The translations under genes and the position numbers were made by a program. DNA of 64,000 nucleotides from WHTI01 sp963826105 (lineage in GTDB: Bacteria; Actinomycetota; CADDZG01; WHSQ01), in NCBI GenBank assembly GCA_963826105.1, contig CAWGWA010000017.1:1-64000 (forward strand). Direction: 5' to 3'. Shown piece by piece: positions 61,813 through 64,000 of the stretch. Every line of letters starts with the position of its first letter. The first letter of the stretch is position 1. The notes under the pieces are model-generated. The model did not search any database and was not told where the DNA came from. It worked only from the letters and a program-made list of their open reading frames with translations.

Positions 61813-62357
61813 CAGCCCGTCAACCTCTCGATCATCTCCATGAGCTCGGCCTCGTTAGGCACCGCACCGGGAACGTGTTCGACGATCTTGCCGTCCGCAT
61901 CGATGAAGAAGGTCTCCGGCTGACCCGTGAGTCCGTAGTCACCTTCGATGCTGCCGTCGAGATCGCGCACACTCGGGTACTCGATGCCGTATTCGTCTGT
62001 GAATGCGATCGCCTCCGTGCGACCGTCGTTGATGTCCACGCCGACGAAGTGAACATCGTCGCCGAAGCGCTCGTAGGCGGCCTTGAACCACGGCGCCTCG
62101 TCCCTGCACGGCGCACACCACGACGCCCAGAAGTTCAACACCACCGGCTTCCCCGAGAGATCGGCCAGCGACAGGTCCCCGGTGCCCTCGAGCAGCTCGG
62201 CCTCGAAGGCCGGGGCGTCGTCGCCAGGGGCCGGAGGGCCGCCGGTGCGGGACAGTCCGTAGGCCAGCAGGCCCACGAAAGCCGCCGCCGGCAGCAGGAT
62301 CAGCACGGCGCGCAGGGCTTTGTTGGAAGCGGTCGGAGGCGAAGACATCGAGAGCAT
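61812..62357 (-). CDS. thioredoxin-like protein TlpA/ResA type
   Basis: 181 aa. An N-terminal membrane anchor (residues 14-34) and a thioredoxin domain with NFWASWCAPCRDEAPWF (Cys81-Cys84) and the cis-Pro loop GQPETF. Reducing member by motif, partner of CcdA encoded next to it. Distinct from the CDPC protein at 33862 and the CPHC protein at 27650. Confidence 0.88.
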   Translation of the reverse strand: MLSMSSPPTASNKALRAVLILLPAAAFVGLLAYGLSRTGGPPAPGDDAPAFEAELLEGTGDLSLADLSGKPVVLNFWASWCAPCRDEAPWFKAAYERFGDDVHFVGVDINDGRTEAIAFTDEYGIEYPSVRDLDGSIEGDYGLTGQPETFFIDADGKIVEHVPGAVPNEAELMEMIERLTG

Positions 62358-62418
62358 CTTCGCGTGACGGCCGGCTTAACGGGCGGCCTATCCGCAACCT
62401 TACGCAAACGTAGGTAAA

Positions 62419-62447
62419 TTGACGTATATGGAGGGAAATGCTACCTT
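62419..62447 (+). promoter_or_regulatory. promoter of the Crp/Fnr-type regulator gene
   Basis: TTGACG (62419-62424), 17 bases, TACCTT (62442-62447). The leader of about 28 bases contains AGGAGG (62470-62475). Just upstream, TACG and CGTA flank four bases (62401-62412), a short palindrome that could be an operator. Confidence 0.6.
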
Positions 62448-62481
62448 CTGCCACCGGCAGACCCATCTCCAGGAGGCAACG

Positions 62482-63183
62482 ATGACCCTCGCTCCGAATG
62501 CTCTGTTGGACCGACTGTCGGACGCCTCCCGGGACCGGCTCCTCGCTCGTGCGGTCGAGCGCGAGCTCGAACCGGACGAACTCCTCTATCTCGCCGGCGA
62601 CCCCACCGAGCGCGTCCACGTGATCGACTCCGGGATCCTCAAACTGACCGCGCGCGACGCGGAGGGTGAGGAGACCATCGTGAGCCTCGCGCTGCCCGGC
62701 GAGACCGTCGGGGAGATCGCAGCACTCGACGGCACCTCGCACCCGACCGATTGCTCGGCGGCCACGCGTGCAGTGATCACCGGATTCAACGCAGGAACCT
62801 TCATCGAGGTACTTCGGAGTGATCCCTCCGGCGCTCTTGGTATCGCCCGGATCCTCGCGGCTCGTTTCCGATGGTGTTCGGACGCCGCTATCGAGCGCGC
62901 CGCATCGGAGGTACCGGCACGACTCGCCGGCCGGCTCTTGGAGCTGGCGCGCCTGCTGGGTGACGAAGGTGAAGCGGGGATCGACCTCGAGATGCCTCTG
63001 GCCCAGGCCGATCTCGGGCGCCTCGCCGGGATGTGCCGGGAGAGCGCGTGCAAGGCACTGGCGAGGTTCCGGCGCGAAGGTCTGGTGGACTACCGCGGGA
63101 GGAAGCTACGGATCCTCCGCCCGGATGCGCTCGAGCACATCCGCTGCGCCGGCCGCTACAGATCTAGCTCAGAGCGCGCTTGA
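62482..63183 (+). CDS. Crp/Fnr family transcriptional regulator
   Basis: 233 aa from the ATG at 62482, chosen because of AGGAGG seven bases upstream (a longer frame from 62419 lacks one). A cyclic-nucleotide-type beta-barrel (about residues 15-130; LPGETVGEIAALDGTSHPT), a dimer helix and a winged-helix domain with DLGRLAGMCRESACKALARFRREGLV. No N-terminal Fe-S cysteine cluster of the Fnr kind. Effector not deducible. The end overlaps the convergent acyl-CoA synthetase gene by 20 bases. Confidence 0.88.
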   Translation: MTLAPNALLDRLSDASRDRLLARAVERELEPDELLYLAGDPTERVHVIDSGILKLTARDAEGEETIVSLALPGETVGEIAALDGTSHPTDCSAATRAVITGFNAGTFIEVLRSDPSGALGIARILAARFRWCSDAAIERAASEVPARLAGRLLELARLLGDEGEAGIDLEMPLAQADLGRLAGMCRESACKALARFRREGLVDYRGRKLRILRPDALEHIRCAGRYRSSSERA

Positions 63184-64000
63184 GGATCTTGCCGTTGGCG
63201 AGGTGCTCGAAGCCGTCCACGATCTCGATCGACTCTGGACACTTGAAGCGCGCGAGGAGTGCCTTGCATCCCTCCGACAGCTCCTCGGGAGACGCTTCGG
63301 CTCCGTGTACCAGCACGACGTAAGCCTTGACCGCTTCGCCGGTGTAGGTATGGGGTACCCCGACCACTGCCGCTTCCGCTACACGGGGATCGGTCATGAG
63401 CGCGTGTTCGACCTCGGAAGGGAACACGTTGAACCCGGAGACGATGATCAGATCTCGCTTGCGGTCGACGAGATAGAAGAACCCTTCTTCGTCGCGCACC
63501 GCGATGTCTCCGGTGTGGAGCCAACCGTCCCGAAAGACCTCGGCGGTCTCCTCGGGTCGGTTCCAGTAGCCGGAGAAGACGTTGGGGCCGCGCACCACGA
63601 CCTCGCCCGGATCTCCCAGGGCCACCTCGCTCCCGGACTCATCGAGCAGACGAACCTCGACCCCCTCGAGTGGCATCCCTACAGATCCGGCACGAGGCTC
63701 GGACGCCATCAAGCAACTCATCAGCGCGGGCGACGTCTCGGTGAGTCCGTAGCCCTCGTAGATGTTCACCCCGGTCACACCGGCGAATGCGGTGAGGACC
63801 TCGGGGGCCAGAGGGGCGGCGCCGGACACCGCCAGGCGCACCGACGAAAGGTCGTACTGCTCAACCCCGGGGGTGTTGACCATCGCGAGATACATCGTCG
63901 GCGCGCCGAACAAAACGGTTGCCTTCTTGTCGACGATCGTTCGGAAGGCGGGGACCGGGTCGAACCGATCGATCAAGATCCCGGTAGCCCCGTTCTTCAC
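63164..64000 (-). CDS. AMP-dependent acyl-CoA synthetase/ligase, 5' end beyond window
   Basis: At least 278 residues of the C-terminal two thirds. GYGLTETSP (nucleotide binding), GWLHTGDIA, LVDRKRDLIIVSGFNVFPSEVE and the catalytic Lys region GKILKRAL identify the acyl-activating family. The frame is open to base 64000. A GTG there is probably internal, since the substrate and P-loop regions are missing. Substrate cannot be assigned. Probably a fatty or aromatic acid-CoA ligase. Confidence 0.92.
   Translation of the reverse strand: MKNGATGILIDRFDPVPAFRTIVDKKATVLFGAPTMYLAMVNTPGVEQYDLSSVRLAVSGAAPLAPEVLTAFAGVTGVNIYEGYGLTETSPALMSCLMASEPRAGSVGMPLEGVEVRLLDESGSEVALGDPGEVVVRGPNVFSGYWNRPEETAEVFRDGWLHTGDIAVRDEEGFFYLVDRKRDLIIVSGFNVFPSEVEHALMTDPRVAEAAVVGVPHTYTGEAVKAYVVLVHGAEASPEELSEGCKALLARFKCPESIEIVDGFEHLANGKILKRALS

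Noticed and set aside
62419..62481. N-terminal extension of the Crp/Fnr regulator with His/Cys residues as an Fe-S binding region
   Set aside because: The extension starts inside the promoter and lacks a ribosome site. The ATG at 62482 has AGGAGG.
1..64000. tRNA, rRNA, CRISPR, transposase or prophage signatures
   Set aside because: I looked for cloverleaf-like segments, regular short repeats and integrase or transposase motifs and saw none.

Overview
The window is a dense block of respiratory and cofactor genes from a GC-rich bacterium, most likely an uncultured member of the Actinomycetota. Support for this comes from the rex-hemA-hemC-hemD-hemB-hemL order (as in Streptomyces), a menaquinone-reductase-like flavoprotein, a Tad pilus locus with no outer-membrane secretin, frequent GTG/TTG starts, and first genes whose -10 box (TANNNT) lies only 6-9 bases before the start codon, as in leaderless transcription. 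I see no rRNA, tRNA, CRISPR array, insertion sequence or phage gene. No stretch without a gene exceeds 300 bases.

Layout. 1-3534 (-): the start of a second complex I cluster (nuoA2-B2-C2-D2-H2, running off the left edge) with no nuoE, nuoF or nuoG between D and H. 3723-4151 (+): a small secreted protein. 4165-20102 (-): a complete 14-gene nuoA-N operon led by a menJ-like reductase, with a Rex-type operator in front. 20193-22284 (-): a membrane cupredoxin and a polyprenyl diphosphate synthase. 22303-28336: two lipoproteins, heme A synthesis (ctaA, ctaB), a DUF4173-like membrane protein and a DsbB/TlpA disulfide pair. 28340-33793 (-): a caa3 oxidase operon (ctaC-D-E-F-G) plus a second cupredoxin. 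33862-41177 (+): a System I cytochrome c maturation operon with a cysteine-type CcmE. 41181-41828 (+): dedA. 41934-47197 (+): a menaquinol:cytochrome c reductase operon with split cytochrome b, Rieske, a two-CXXCH cytochrome c, a dicluster ferredoxin and three unrecognised membrane proteins. 47207-54734 (-): Tad pilus locus. 55002-60961 (-): rex-hemACDBL, with a Rex-type operator in front of rex. 61084-62357 (-): CcdA plus TlpA. 62482-63183 (+): a Crp/Fnr regulator. 63164-64000 (-): the C-terminal part of an acyl-CoA synthetase.

Together these encode most of an aerobic chain: NADH (and possibly a second donor) to menaquinone, the bc-type complex, c-type cytochromes and cupredoxins, and caa3 oxidase, plus supply of heme, heme A, covalent cytochrome c and disulfides, with NADH/NAD+ sensing by Rex. 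The best candidates for undescribed biology are the second EFG-less nuo cluster, a shared N-terminal KGSSP domain on a cupredoxin and on cytochrome b, the ferredoxin and unknown subunits in the bc operon, and the CcmE with a CxxxF heme motif.

Caution: eight genes carry 12 apparent single-base frameshifts. Most lie in short G/C or A runs and every reading is restored by one base, so I treat them as probable sequence errors and annotate each gene across its full span.
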